From: Agrococcus casei LMG 22410
Lineage (GTDB): Bacteria; Actinomycetota; Actinomycetes; Actinomycetales; Microbacteriaceae
NCBI RefSeq assembly: GCF_900163565.1
Contig: NZ_FUHU01000043.1
Span: 1-64,000, forward strand
Length of the DNA: 64,000 nucleotides
Direction: 5' to 3'
In this document: positions 27,701 through 36,865 of the stretch, piece after piece
How positions within the stretch are numbered: the stretch's first letter is position 1
Layout of the letters: every line of letters begins with the position of its first letter
Notes under the pieces: generated by a model
The model's database searches: none
Told to the model about the DNA's origin: nothing
Seen by the model: the letters and a program-made list of their open reading frames with translations, nothing else
Translations under genes and position numbers: made by a program

Positions 27701-27820
27701 AGGGTAGAGCGCCCGTTCCTTGTCGTAACCAGCAGAATTCTCGGAGCGCAGCCAACCGTGAGCTTCAAGGTGATCGGCAATCTCTGCTTGAAGCGCGAGC
27801 TCCTGATGCATGGCGGTCAT
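24704..27820 (-). CDS. hsdR: Type I restriction enzyme, R subunit
   Basis: Translocating endonuclease subunit of 1038 residues. An N-terminal nuclease domain of the PD-(D/E)xK type shows IDLVLFCNGI and ATIELKTSF near residue 163. The SF2 motor follows with motif I SAGSGKTDSIAW near 321, motif II VIADEAHSSQTG near 433, motif III FTATPKAKT, and later NKYQTGFDQPLL and QTLSRLNRM. A helical C-terminal region would bind the methylase. ATG at 27820 overlaps the hsdS stop as ATGA. All expected motifs look intact. Confidence 0.95.
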   Translation of the reverse strand: MTAMHQELALQAEIADHLEAHGWLRSENSAGYDKERALYPEDLLGWLAETDAANYAKIVPEDASAEARAKGEQRILNRVAKLLATDESHGGGTLNVLRKGFDLPGARSRFSLLQMPPADDRNPNLTARYGKNRLRVVQEVVYSTKRADRIDLVLFCNGIAVATIELKTSFTQSLEAAIAQYKTDRHPQGEPLLISGRGALVHFALSDSEVAMSTHLAGSETVFLPFNKGHENGAGNPPVEGKARTSYFWEDVLERDAWLSILAKFIYTNHQKRTDPITGKVTQKTQIRFPRYHQWRAVTRLTASAREEGPGHNYLIQHSAGSGKTDSIAWTAHRMASLHTPEGHKVFDGVIVIADRQVLDRQLQDAVDQLVNVTGTFQPITSGTDGSKTQQLTEALASGVPIIGVTLQTFPYALEEIKKNGGVLAGKRFAVIADEAHSSQTGASSRSLKELLYLADAPESVDEREAGADQDALVAMAANVDEDKRISFFAFTATPKAKTLELFGQIGESGKHEPFDLYSMKQAIEEKFILDVLQNYTTYELAARIALRGADDEGVDEVDVRKGTRAYIGFVELHPTNVASKVEVILEHYQEAVRDELGGRAKAMVVTSSRAAAVKYARAFQKAIEQKGLPLKTLVAFSGEVADPDVVALPGTEQKMVTEASMNPALKGRDLASVFAQDDQNILIVANKYQTGFDQPLLVAMYVDKPLSGITAVQTLSRLNRMAPGKQNTYVLDFVNDADLILDAFQEYYEDATIYEESDPDLVADLMVKLDAQSIYTEAEVNLVWDEWRTLNGKHTKLGAHLDPAVERFAYRWKAAVYEQNDEELEVLQDFRSTLAQYVKSYAFFSQILHFGDPRYEKLSVFADLLARKLRAFNADDPDATAVDVDDVVLTHFKLEKLRDEDLHLQSGETEGLRGMTEAGLAKIREKERSPKTELVEKVNKYFGDLDARDEYKVQFAETLLAEALDSDELRLQALNNSKADFSNSPKLQIEIEDALWRQDGANGEIQQAARALSTGRLIELVLELGLYDRLRATGTEG

Positions 27821-29082
27821 CGTGCCTCCGCAAGGCCATCTTCGAGCTGTTCAGCTGCCGACTTGTGCTTCTCGGTCACATCAATCTTGCCTGTGACTGC
27901 TGCCGAGATGAGTGCTGCGCGACGTTCTTTGGCTAGCGCGATGAGATCTGCAATTGCCCGGCTCATCGCTACATATTCCAATCGGTGCCCATCAAGATAC
28001 GAAACGATCTCCCGCTGCGTTGAAATTGGGGGTTGAGGGACACGCAATCGTCCGACATTCGCCACCGAGATCCTCGGAAGACCGGCTCCCCGCATCCGTT
28101 GGGCCGCTTGAGACCGAACCTGGTTCGATTGGAGCGCATACTCAAGAAAATGGGAGTCCATGGCAGTCGATTCCGGCCGCAGAATGACCAAAGACGATGC
28201 AGCCACAAATGGACGTTCTTGCCCCACGACAGCGGTTGTGCCGACGGTGCCGTCCTTTGAGAAGAGCACATCGCCTTCAATTGGCTGGCAGCCTGTTCTG
28301 ACCATGTAGCGGTATGTTTCCGGCGATGTGAGCAGAGCCCCATCAGTGTCGATCTGGGAACTCGAAATATCTCGAGTGGAGACGAAGGGATACACACCGC
28401 CTTCCGTTTCAGGAGAAATATGAGCTCCGTCCGTCAGCACCTTGAGGACAGATTTGACGCTGCGGTTTCTCCATGTTTCGGGAAGCTCATGAAAGAAGTG
28501 ATCCAGTTGATCCTTTTCACTCATGGTCTTTCCCGAGATAACCCGGGCGACATCCGACTCAAATCGCTCTGACAGCAGCTCGCGCAGACCCACTTGCTCG
28601 GCGATCAACGCATCAATCTCGGCAGTTTCGCGGTCGAGGTAGTCCGCGATCCTCTGCTGTTCCTTCAATGGGGGCAACGGGACTTGGAATCCCGTAAGCA
28701 TAGGGCGGCGCAGTGACTCAACGGTGGACTTCGCGGTGCTGCCCTGGAGAGACTCCAGGAACAGGGCGTGCATGGCGTAGTACAAATAGCGACAAGTGAG
28801 ATGAGGCCCAGGTTCGATCACATAAACACGCTGATGAACAGCGAATTTTCCCTTCGCGTGGTGATAAATGTCGCCTACGTTCCCGTCCCCCGCAGTCAAG
28901 ACCGCTTCAGTATCGTGTGTATACAGCGAGTGACGTCTGACGAAGGAGGAACGGACATAGAAGGGATATTCTCCCTCAATGACTTCATCCTGGAGATCGG
29001 CAGATCCTGTACTGACTCTTGCTACATGGCCTAGTTTGGCGTTCGGCCATTTGCCTTCGAGGGGATCGGAAATCGTGGTCAC
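27817..29082 (-). CDS. hsdS: Type I restriction enzyme, specificity subunit
   Basis: Target-recognition subunit of 421 residues with two TRDs, each followed by a conserved helix. The first is PLPPLKEQQRIADYLDRETAEIDAL near 135-165; the second is VPQPPISTQREIVSYLDGH near 345-370. The bipartite DNA sequence recognised cannot be deduced. GTG at 29082 overlaps the hsdM stop as GTGA. The TRDs are less GC-rich than hsdM and hsdR, as expected of a variable domain exchanged horizontally. Confidence 0.94.
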   Translation of the reverse strand: MTTISDPLEGKWPNAKLGHVARVSTGSADLQDEVIEGEYPFYVRSSFVRRHSLYTHDTEAVLTAGDGNVGDIYHHAKGKFAVHQRVYVIEPGPHLTCRYLYYAMHALFLESLQGSTAKSTVESLRRPMLTGFQVPLPPLKEQQRIADYLDRETAEIDALIAEQVGLRELLSERFESDVARVISGKTMSEKDQLDHFFHELPETWRNRSVKSVLKVLTDGAHISPETEGGVYPFVSTRDISSSQIDTDGALLTSPETYRYMVRTGCQPIEGDVLFSKDGTVGTTAVVGQERPFVAASSLVILRPESTAMDSHFLEYALQSNQVRSQAAQRMRGAGLPRISVANVGRLRVPQPPISTQREIVSYLDGHRLEYVAMSRAIADLIALAKERRAALISAAVTGKIDVTEKHKSAAEQLEDGLAEAR

Positions 29083-31073
29083 GCCTTCACCTGCTCGAGC
29101 CGTGCGCGGATCCGTCCGAGGACCTCATCGAGATCGCGGTCGATCTCTTCCAGCGTCCGTGGCGGCACATACGTGTAGAAGTGCCTCGTGAATGGGATGT
29201 CGGCACCTTCCTTGGTCTTAGATTCGTCGATCCAAGCGTCTGGTACGAAGGGCTTTACCTCGCGCTCGAGATAATCGTGGATGTCTTCGTCCCAGGGCAC
29301 GTTCTCGCTGTCGCGCAGCGCAGTGTTAGCAGCTGGTTTGCCTGCCTTCATGACGAGTTCGCCGTCGTCGTCGTGCTCGCCAAGCTCATTCACGAGAGCC
29401 GCCACAAGTGCAGGCTTCAGCGCCAGACCGGCTTTGTTCAGCACCGTGGTCAGCTCAGCGGTGAACTGCTTGCGGTTGGTCGAGACAATGCCGTCCGACG
29501 CAGTCTCAGCAGTCTCAAACGCGGTACGCAAGTCGGTCTGCGCATCCGACTCCAGTTTGCCGACCGCTCGTACCGCGAGCGCACGCTCGATGCGGTCGGC
29601 CGTGAACGCGTAGTTGAGGCGCAGCGGTCGCTCCACGGTGATGGTGCGATAGAAGAAGTCTTCATTGGCGAAGACCTTCGAGGTCTCGGTCTCTTCGAAC
29701 TCGCTGTAGATACGGGCGAGGCTCTCGATGTGCTTGCTGGTCAGATAGCGGCGCTTCGAGCCCACGCTCTTGCGCATCTTCTGGGACATCTCGGTCGCGT
29801 CGATCAGCTGGACCTTGCCGCGGCGATGCTTCGGCTTGTCTTTGTTGATGATCCAGATATATGTGCTGATGCCGGTGTTGTAGAACATGTCGGCGGGAAG
29901 GCCAATGATGGCTTCGAGGTAGTCCTGCTCGAGCACCCACTTGCGAATGTTCGACTCTCCCGAGCCCGCACCTCCGGTGAACAACGGCGAGCCATTCAGC
30001 ACGATCGCGCCACGACCGGCAACGCCCTCACTCGGATCACGGAGCTTCGAGACCAGGTGCATTAGGAACAACAGCGAACCGTCTGAAACTCTCGGTAGAC
30101 CCGGGCCGAAACGACCCGCGAATCCAGCCACCTCATGTTCTGTCTTGACTGCCGCTTGTTCCTTCTTCCAGTCGACCCCAAACGGCGGGTTCGAGAGCCC
30201 GAAATGAAAGGTTCGGTTGGCGAACGCGGGGTCGGTGAGCGTGTTGCCGTGCACGATATTTCGAATCGGCTGGCCTTTGACGACCATGTCGGCCTTGCAG
30301 ATTGCGTAAGACGAGGCATTGAGCTCTTGCCCAAGCAGGTTGACCTGCGCACTGTGATTGATGGCCGTGATCTTGTCTTCTGCGGCCGAGAGCATGCCGC
30401 CGGTACCCGCCGTAGGGTCGTAGACGTCACGAATCACACCAGGGGTCATCAGCTCGTCGTCGCCTTCGAGCAGGATCGAGACCATGAGTTGGACGACCTC
30501 ACGGGGAGTGAAGTGCTCACCGGCCGTCTCGTTTGACGCCTCGGCGAACTTGCGGATCAGCTCTTCGAAGATGTGACCCATCTGTTCGTTGTCGACGTTT
30601 TTGGGGTGCAGATCGGCCTTGGCAAAGTGCTGCAGGATCTGCAGCAGCAAGTCATTGGCGGCAAGCCCGTCGATGGTGTCTTCGAACTTGTACTTCTCAA
30701 AGATGTCGCGCACGTTCGGTGAGAATGCGTTGACGTAGTCGCGCAGATTCTCTTCGAGGTTGTCAGTGTCTCCTTGCAGCGTCTTCAGATTGTGCTTGGA
30801 GCGGTTATAGAACGAGTACTCGTGACCCGCTTTGTTGCGAAGCATGGCATTCGGCAGCTCGTTGTCGCCGTCGAAACCTGCTGCAGCTTCGAGCACCGCA
30901 GCTTTTGTCGGTGCCAGCACCGCATCAAGGCGAGAGAGCACCGTGAACGGCAGGATGATGTCGCCGTACTCGTGCTGCTTATAGGTGCCGCGGAGCAGAT
31001 CAGCTGCCGACCAAATGAATGAAGCGTGGTTGAACAATTGTGAAGTCCAGTTCCTAGTGTTTGTCAGACTCAA
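29079..31073 (-). CDS. hsdM: Type I restriction enzyme, N6-adenine methylase subunit
   Basis: Methylates adenine in the HsdS-defined target and protects host DNA. In 664 residues: an N-terminal HsdM domain (FIWSAADLLRGTYKQHEYG), the SAM-binding motif DPTAGTGGML near 221 and the catalytic NPPF motif (LSNPPFGVDW) near 296. The start is a TTG at 31073; no in-frame ATG precedes the conserved N-terminus, so the unusual start is accepted. First gene of hsdM-hsdS-hsdR, whose junctions both overlap by 4 bp. The giant helicase gene ends 57 bp upstream. Confidence 0.94.
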   Translation of the reverse strand: MSLTNTRNWTSQLFNHASFIWSAADLLRGTYKQHEYGDIILPFTVLSRLDAVLAPTKAAVLEAAAGFDGDNELPNAMLRNKAGHEYSFYNRSKHNLKTLQGDTDNLEENLRDYVNAFSPNVRDIFEKYKFEDTIDGLAANDLLLQILQHFAKADLHPKNVDNEQMGHIFEELIRKFAEASNETAGEHFTPREVVQLMVSILLEGDDELMTPGVIRDVYDPTAGTGGMLSAAEDKITAINHSAQVNLLGQELNASSYAICKADMVVKGQPIRNIVHGNTLTDPAFANRTFHFGLSNPPFGVDWKKEQAAVKTEHEVAGFAGRFGPGLPRVSDGSLLFLMHLVSKLRDPSEGVAGRGAIVLNGSPLFTGGAGSGESNIRKWVLEQDYLEAIIGLPADMFYNTGISTYIWIINKDKPKHRRGKVQLIDATEMSQKMRKSVGSKRRYLTSKHIESLARIYSEFEETETSKVFANEDFFYRTITVERPLRLNYAFTADRIERALAVRAVGKLESDAQTDLRTAFETAETASDGIVSTNRKQFTAELTTVLNKAGLALKPALVAALVNELGEHDDDGELVMKAGKPAANTALRDSENVPWDEDIHDYLEREVKPFVPDAWIDESKTKEGADIPFTRHFYTYVPPRTLEEIDRDLDEVLGRIRARLEQVKA

Positions 31074-31130
31074 AGTATCTTGCTGGGCTGCGACCCGAGA
31101 ACCAGCTCGCTCGGCTCGCGAAGCGATAAG

Positions 31131-34100
31131 TTAGCTCATTCGAAGGCCTCGGCCAGATTCCTTGACGTTCCCAGAATCAACGGCTCCATCGATCGCCAAC
31201 TCAAGGCGCGCGCGGGTTTCAGCCGACACACGCAGCCACCCGAATACCCCGGCAACGTACCTCGTCAACTCATCCCGGTCGATTGAAACGGCATCTTCAA
31301 CTGCATGTTCGACTGCGGAAACAAGTTCTTCTATCGGAACCTCGTCCGGTGATCTGGTGAATTCCGCGTTCGGGTACCTGATCGAAATCTTTTCATTAGG
31401 CAACCGCAAGATCTCACCGTCGAAGCTGTAGTCATTCGATTTGCAAGCGGCGATTAGGTTGCTCCGTATACGTGCTCCTACGCGACCAATGTGGCTTGCC
31501 TCTCGCAGGCGCTGGCCAAGAACACTCATATGGATCGGAGCCTCAACCTCAGCTACCTGTTCAACAAACTTGCGAATGGCCCACCGTCCAGATGTATCGC
31601 CAAGGTCGACCCATGGGCCAATCTCGTCTGGCTTAGCCACTTCATATTCAGCGGCCCACTCGGGACGCTGGGAGCGCACATCAACTACCGGGGACGCCAT
31701 GGTCGTCTTCACAGCACTGTCATCGTCGCTTTGATCCAAGCTTGTCGGCAACATGCCCGTGACAGGCAGTTCCTGAAGTCGCGCAAGCGTTTCCTTCAGT
31801 CGTTGCTTCTCGCGGTCAGGGTGCCTGAACCAAGCCGTTCCCCAGATGTGGTGGAGTCTCCATCCCAGACCCACAAGAACATCGTGCCGGATCCTGTCCC
31901 TGTCGCGGGCGGCTCTGCTCGAATGGTACATCGCACCGTCGCATTCGATACCAAGTAAGAATGCTCCCTGCTGATCCGGGTGACGCACTCCCAGATCAAT
32001 CCGATACCCAGCGACTCCCACCTGCGGCAGGACTTCGTAGCCCAGTTCACGAACGTAGTGTAAAACCGCCTCTTCAAAAGGCGACTCAACGTCGTGGTTT
32101 CTATCGCCACTGTCCATGGCGAGGGCGTCAACGCCGCGCTCGGCAAAATCCAAGTACCGACGTAAGTGCCGTGTTCCGGACGACGCAGAGTCCTTGATGT
32201 CACCCGCGTTGATTGATGTGACGATCTCAACGAGCTCTTTAGCTCGCGTGATAGCTACGTTCAGTCTTCGGTGCCCTCCATCACGGCTCACTGGGCCGAA
32301 CTGGTTGTAGACTCGCCCATGCTCGTCTGGCCCGTAACCGATTGAGAAGATGATGACGTCACGTTCATCGCCTTGAACAGACTCCAGATTCTTGACAAAG
32401 AACCCAGATGAGCGATCGCTGCCAAAGCTGTCGTCGAGCTCTGGATGGTCTCGACGCGCGAGTTCGATGGCAGCTTCCACTGCGTCTCGCTGGGCAGTCG
32501 AAAACGTGACCACTCCCAACGACTTGCCTGGTCGAGTTTGGAAATGACGGATCACGCGACTCGCGACTTCGACGGCCTCGATGGGATTGTCACGTGCTCC
32601 AGCTCTTCGGTAGACGCCATTGACTTTCACTAAATGAACACCGAGATCATTGGATTCGCTGATCGCAGAAGGGAATGTCATAAGTTTCGACTCGTAGAAC
32701 GAATGATTCGAGTACGCAATGAGATCCTCATGCCGGCTTCGGTAGTGCCATCTCAACGTCTGGGTAGAGAAATTTCCGTTGCCTTTCATGAGGTCGAGCA
32801 AGGAGTCGAAGTCATTGGCCATGTCTTCATCGCCATCCTCTTCGTCTCCAACGTGTGATGCCGCGAAGAATGATGTCGGCGGAAGCTGATGTTGGTCACC
32901 AGCAGCCATGAGGGAACGGCCCCGATAGATGGCGTTAATGGCGTCACCCGGCAGGATCTGGCTGGCCTCATCAAAGACCACAACGTCAAACATCTTCAGA
33001 GACGGCATGAACTGGCTAACTGCCAGTGGGCTCATCATGAAGCACGGGTGAATGGCCTGAATTACGTCCAGCGAGCGCTCCACCAGCTCCCGAATCGGCA
33101 GGTGCTTTCGCTTCTTTTCAGCCTCCCGCCGAATCAGTGAGGCCTGTCCGATCATGCTCTTGGGCCGCTTCGAGTGAAGCGCAGTCGCTACTCGAGCCAC
33201 TGCTTGGTCTCTCAAACGCGCGTCGAGTGTCCGGAATTGGTCGACAACGGCAGCTTGAGATTCGGCCGAGTCAATACGGATTCGCTCGTCGTTGGCATAT
33301 TCGTGGTCCAGCCAGGCCTTCAGCACCGAAGTCAGGAAAAAATCCGCCACGGAAGACTGTCCGAGCCCGACGAGCTTTGCATACTCAAACACGTCTTCAA
33401 GCCCTAAATCAGTCGCCTGTTGGCGCACTGCGGCCGCTGCCAAATAGTCATCCGCAAGGTCAAGCCCTCCCCGAAGGTCTCGGACGAGATTCAACGCATC
33501 AAACGGATCCTCGAGATCCGCTGCCAAGTCTGGCTGGCGGCTGGGGTCAAACCAACCCGTCAATACCTCGCGCTCCCGCGCATATTGATCCAACAGCGCC
33601 TCGGCTCCCTGCAAAGGGGGAGCCAAGTGAAGCGCATCAATTTGTTCCTGTGTAAGGGCTGCACCATCGTCGCGAGCGGCCTCGCGTACGCGTCGCGCAA
33701 CCTCTAACTGGTGCTGGCATTGAGTCAACCACTGCAAGTCGAGAGAAGAATCGATCTCGGACTCAGGGAAAGCACTATGGAGACCCAACAAGGCTTCACT
33801 GAGCTTAGCCTCCGTAGAATGAACGTTAAGACGGCTATTCAGCAGCTTCAACACACCGCCGATCTTTATTTGCGCTCCTTCGTCAAGATTCAAGGTTTCT
33901 GCCACACGCAAGCACGGAGTCAGCTCTTCAGTCAGCCAAGTGATTTGAGACAACATTGTCGTCAATGCGTCGTGACCATTGACCGGAAGCAATGGCGATT
34001 CGCTGATCTGCGTACGCACTGCACTGAGGCAAGAGCCCACGACGTCTCGAATCTGACGAACAGAATTCTTCTCCAGGATCGATGTAGTCACGCGTTCGGT

Positions 34101-36659
34101 CGCATTGAAGTCCAACAGAGGCAGCGCCACAGCTACTCGGGCATTTCCTAGCGCCTCCCACAGTTCGGTCCATATTGTCTGTGTCGGTGGCCCCACGTAC
34201 CTTCCTAGAATCTGGGCGCTGCGGTCATGCTCGCGCATATACCTGGAGTGCGATTCTGCCCAAGCGCGGCCTGCCGGCAGATTTGAAACCGCGACCTTCC
34301 ATGGCAAGGAACTGATCTGAGACAGACGAGCGCGAAGTTCCTTATGACCAGTTGCACCGCGTTTCAAGAAGCCGCTGTAGTTTGCCACCAACCAGTCGAT
34401 CCGATCGAAATCAGCAGTCAGCACTTCAGTGCTAAAGAAGGGTTCGGCTTTGACGGCCGCCGTATCCAGTTCGCGCTGCGCATTCGCAAGGCGATCGGCC
34501 GCGATTGTTGCAGCCTCCACTCCATTCGGTTGATATAACCACGCAGCTAACGGGGCGTGGTCGGCCAATAGCGCAGTGGCCCCCCGAAGCATGACCTCGG
34601 ACTCAAGCAGACTGGCGGGCATCGCTGCACCTAGGTTGCTGGCAAGAAGCCTCGCATTCGCTTCAAATTCGTTAATGACTTCGACGAGACGCCTACCGGC
34701 GTCGCTGACCGAAAGCGCCGTGCTCAATGGTAGATCCGTGTGTAGCCACGGAATCGCAACAATCGAGTCCTCAAGAGGCTGGATCTCTGCTGTTACTTCG
34801 AAGGGGATAGCGCGTCGGACTCCAGCCGATAGCGTCTCGAGTTGCGCTTTTGCAGAATCACACAATTGCCAAGCTTCAATCGCAGATTGCAACGCCTCGA
34901 AAGAAGTGCCGGTTTCGACGACGCTTAACCAATGAGTCGCGCTTGCCGTTTCTAGCTGAGCTACATCTTCAAGCATGGACGCTAGTTGTCGCATGCCAGA
35001 CACCCCAGCGAAGTCAAAGGCAGCGAGTGACACTTCGCACCCCCGAAATAGCGGCCGAATCTCACCCAGCAGTCCCTCGATTTTGGCAAGCACAAAGTCT
35101 TTGCTGCCCCCGAAAACGAGACCGTGCCAGAGTGCCCTCTCTCCTTGCAAGTGCAAGTCCCACCGGTTAGCAAGTCGCGTCGCCACTTCGCTGACGCGCG
35201 CAAGGTCCAGCTGGGTCAGCGATGCAATCTCACGATGCACTGGCGGTGCCGGGTGATCGATTCGGGAGACTTCGTACTTGCCGAGAATCTGATAGAGAGA
35301 GTCGTTAATCGGTTGCCGAGTCTCGTTCATCGCCTGTATATAGTCAGTTAACTGAATACGTGCAGAAGTCACTGTATGCAAGTCAATCTCGGAGAGCCCT
35401 CGCGGAACTTCAGTGTCGGCCACTAGGGCTGAGCCAAGGGCACTGGCGACTTCTTTGCGGGAAGCGGTGGCACTGTGCAGACTGAAAACGAATTGCCCTA
35501 GGCCACGACCGTCCAACCGCTTCTTCACGACATCAAGAGCGACGGCCTTCTCAGAGACAAACAGTACAGTTTTCCCCTTGCCGATCAACGCAGCGATCGC
35601 ATTGGCAATCGTCTGGCTTTTGCCTGTTCCTGGTGGCCCATCGAGCACGAAGCTCTTGCCGTCGACTGCGGCCTGTATAGCTGCACGCTGCGATGAATCC
35701 GCGTCGAGCACAAGATCAGAGGTTTCCGGAGGAGCAATCCTGTCGATGTCCTGTGGATCGTATGGATCGAACGCAAAGTTGGAGTCTTCTGGGTCGATCC
35801 CGCCACTAAGCGCTCGGACTAAGTCCGAGTCCGCTACCTGAGCTTCGTTCTGGAGGAGGTCGCGGTACATAGCTTCGTTCTGGAATGCGAAGTCTGCGAG
35901 TGCTGCAAAGTCGTCAATCTCCCACCCGGCGGGCCACTCCACTTCGCCCACCCGATCCCGTATAGCAGCAAATGCCTCACCGGACTGCAGTTCGTTCACG
36001 TCGATCAGTTCATCGTCAGGCGGTATGTCCAACCCGAACTCTTGCTCCATCTTCAAGCGAAGCGCCGGGTTGAAAACAATATCTTCGTCAGACGATTCAA
36101 AGTAGATCCGTTCCCGAGGCCCTTTGCGAATCTCATTGACCGGCACCAGTATCAGTGGGCTTCGATATACGTCGCCAGCAAGGTCCTGCCATCGAAGCTC
36201 ACCGAGGGCTAGATACAAAACGCGCAAACCACGATCCAGGTACTGACGTTGCGCTTTAGCGTGCAAGTTGCGAAGTGCGCGGTCGACCTCAAGCTGCGTC
36301 TTCTTCACAAAAAGCTGATCGGGATGCTTCGCAAAATCAAACTCTTGCAGGCTCTGAAGCAGTACGTCTTGTACTTCAAAATCCTGCCCATTCCCATTTG
36401 CCGACTCAGATGACAAGCCCATAGAATCCGATTCCGCAGTACTATCGGGAGGGACCGTGCCCATAACGTAGGTACCATGATCCGACATCAAAAACTGCAA
36501 CACTTCATCAGGTGAATGACGTATGAGCTCAAGAGTCGAAGACTTGGTTGGCTTGTAGTTCAATAGGCGATTCCGGCGAGACATATTCACAATGGAGTCG
36601 CGCCACTGCTTGATCGCAACCATTACACGGTCGCATGAAAGGCCGGACGTCGTTGTCAC
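31131..36659 (-). CDS. Giant DUF4011 - SF1 helicase - Vsr-like nuclease - DUF3320 defence protein
   Basis: Single protein of about 1842 residues. DUF4011 begins at the N-terminus (IVNMSRRNRLLNYKP). The SF1 helicase core has motif I DGPPGTGKSQTIANAI near 340 and motif II VVFDEASQILPGDA near 1226, with late SF1 motifs (QGDERDVIIFSIGYG, RRLNVAITRAKELVE). Next is a Vsr-like nuclease domain near 1525-1600 (PFEEAVLHYV, YRIDLGVRHP, GIECDGAMYHSS), then a DUF3320-like domain to the C-terminus. This architecture is known from antiphage screens (Hhe-type, from memory). GTG at 36659 is chosen because AGGAG sits 8 bp upstream; the frame extends to 36725, and an ATG at 36623 begins the part conserved in relatives. 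Codon use is visibly less GC-rich than neighbours, suggesting transfer. Confidence 0.9.
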   Translation of the reverse strand: MTTTSGLSCDRVMVAIKQWRDSIVNMSRRNRLLNYKPTKSSTLELIRHSPDEVLQFLMSDHGTYVMGTVPPDSTAESDSMGLSSESANGNGQDFEVQDVLLQSLQEFDFAKHPDQLFVKKTQLEVDRALRNLHAKAQRQYLDRGLRVLYLALGELRWQDLAGDVYRSPLILVPVNEIRKGPRERIYFESSDEDIVFNPALRLKMEQEFGLDIPPDDELIDVNELQSGEAFAAIRDRVGEVEWPAGWEIDDFAALADFAFQNEAMYRDLLQNEAQVADSDLVRALSGGIDPEDSNFAFDPYDPQDIDRIAPPETSDLVLDADSSQRAAIQAAVDGKSFVLDGPPGTGKSQTIANAIAALIGKGKTVLFVSEKAVALDVVKKRLDGRGLGQFVFSLHSATASRKEVASALGSALVADTEVPRGLSEIDLHTVTSARIQLTDYIQAMNETRQPINDSLYQILGKYEVSRIDHPAPPVHREIASLTQLDLARVSEVATRLANRWDLHLQGERALWHGLVFGGSKDFVLAKIEGLLGEIRPLFRGCEVSLAAFDFAGVSGMRQLASMLEDVAQLETASATHWLSVVETGTSFEALQSAIEAWQLCDSAKAQLETLSAGVRRAIPFEVTAEIQPLEDSIVAIPWLHTDLPLSTALSVSDAGRRLVEVINEFEANARLLASNLGAAMPASLLESEVMLRGATALLADHAPLAAWLYQPNGVEAATIAADRLANAQRELDTAAVKAEPFFSTEVLTADFDRIDWLVANYSGFLKRGATGHKELRARLSQISSLPWKVAVSNLPAGRAWAESHSRYMREHDRSAQILGRYVGPPTQTIWTELWEALGNARVAVALPLLDFNATERVTTSILEKNSVRQIRDVVGSCLSAVRTQISESPLLPVNGHDALTTMLSQITWLTEELTPCLRVAETLNLDEGAQIKIGGVLKLLNSRLNVHSTEAKLSEALLGLHSAFPESEIDSSLDLQWLTQCQHQLEVARRVREAARDDGAALTQEQIDALHLAPPLQGAEALLDQYAREREVLTGWFDPSRQPDLAADLEDPFDALNLVRDLRGGLDLADDYLAAAAVRQQATDLGLEDVFEYAKLVGLGQSSVADFFLTSVLKAWLDHEYANDERIRIDSAESQAAVVDQFRTLDARLRDQAVARVATALHSKRPKSMIGQASLIRREAEKKRKHLPIRELVERSLDVIQAIHPCFMMSPLAVSQFMPSLKMFDVVVFDEASQILPGDAINAIYRGRSLMAAGDQHQLPPTSFFAASHVGDEEDGDEDMANDFDSLLDLMKGNGNFSTQTLRWHYRSRHEDLIAYSNHSFYESKLMTFPSAISESNDLGVHLVKVNGVYRRAGARDNPIEAVEVASRVIRHFQTRPGKSLGVVTFSTAQRDAVEAAIELARRDHPELDDSFGSDRSSGFFVKNLESVQGDERDVIIFSIGYGPDEHGRVYNQFGPVSRDGGHRRLNVAITRAKELVEIVTSINAGDIKDSASSGTRHLRRYLDFAERGVDALAMDSGDRNHDVESPFEEAVLHYVRELGYEVLPQVGVAGYRIDLGVRHPDQQGAFLLGIECDGAMYHSSRAARDRDRIRHDVLVGLGWRLHHIWGTAWFRHPDREKQRLKETLARLQELPVTGMLPTSLDQSDDDSAVKTTMASPVVDVRSQRPEWAAEYEVAKPDEIGPWVDLGDTSGRWAIRKFVEQVAEVEAPIHMSVLGQRLREASHIGRVGARIRSNLIAACKSNDYSFDGEILRLPNEKISIRYPNAEFTRSPDEVPIEELVSAVEHAVEDAVSIDRDELTRYVAGVFGWLRVSAETRARLELAIDGAVDSGNVKESGRGLRMS

Positions 36660-36865
36660 CCCGCACACTCCTGACATGAATGCATTTACGTCAAATAGAG
36701 GACGCAGTTGTCCTCGATCTCCCACCAGTCTACGGCGACATCATCATTCCTTAACCACTAGTAGATGTCGTCAGGCCTAAGGAGTCTCTGGTCCGCTGCC
36801 GAGGACAGGACCCTCCTGCTAGCACTCGAGTTGTCCCTAGATGCAGAAGCGATCAGTTCGCTCCT

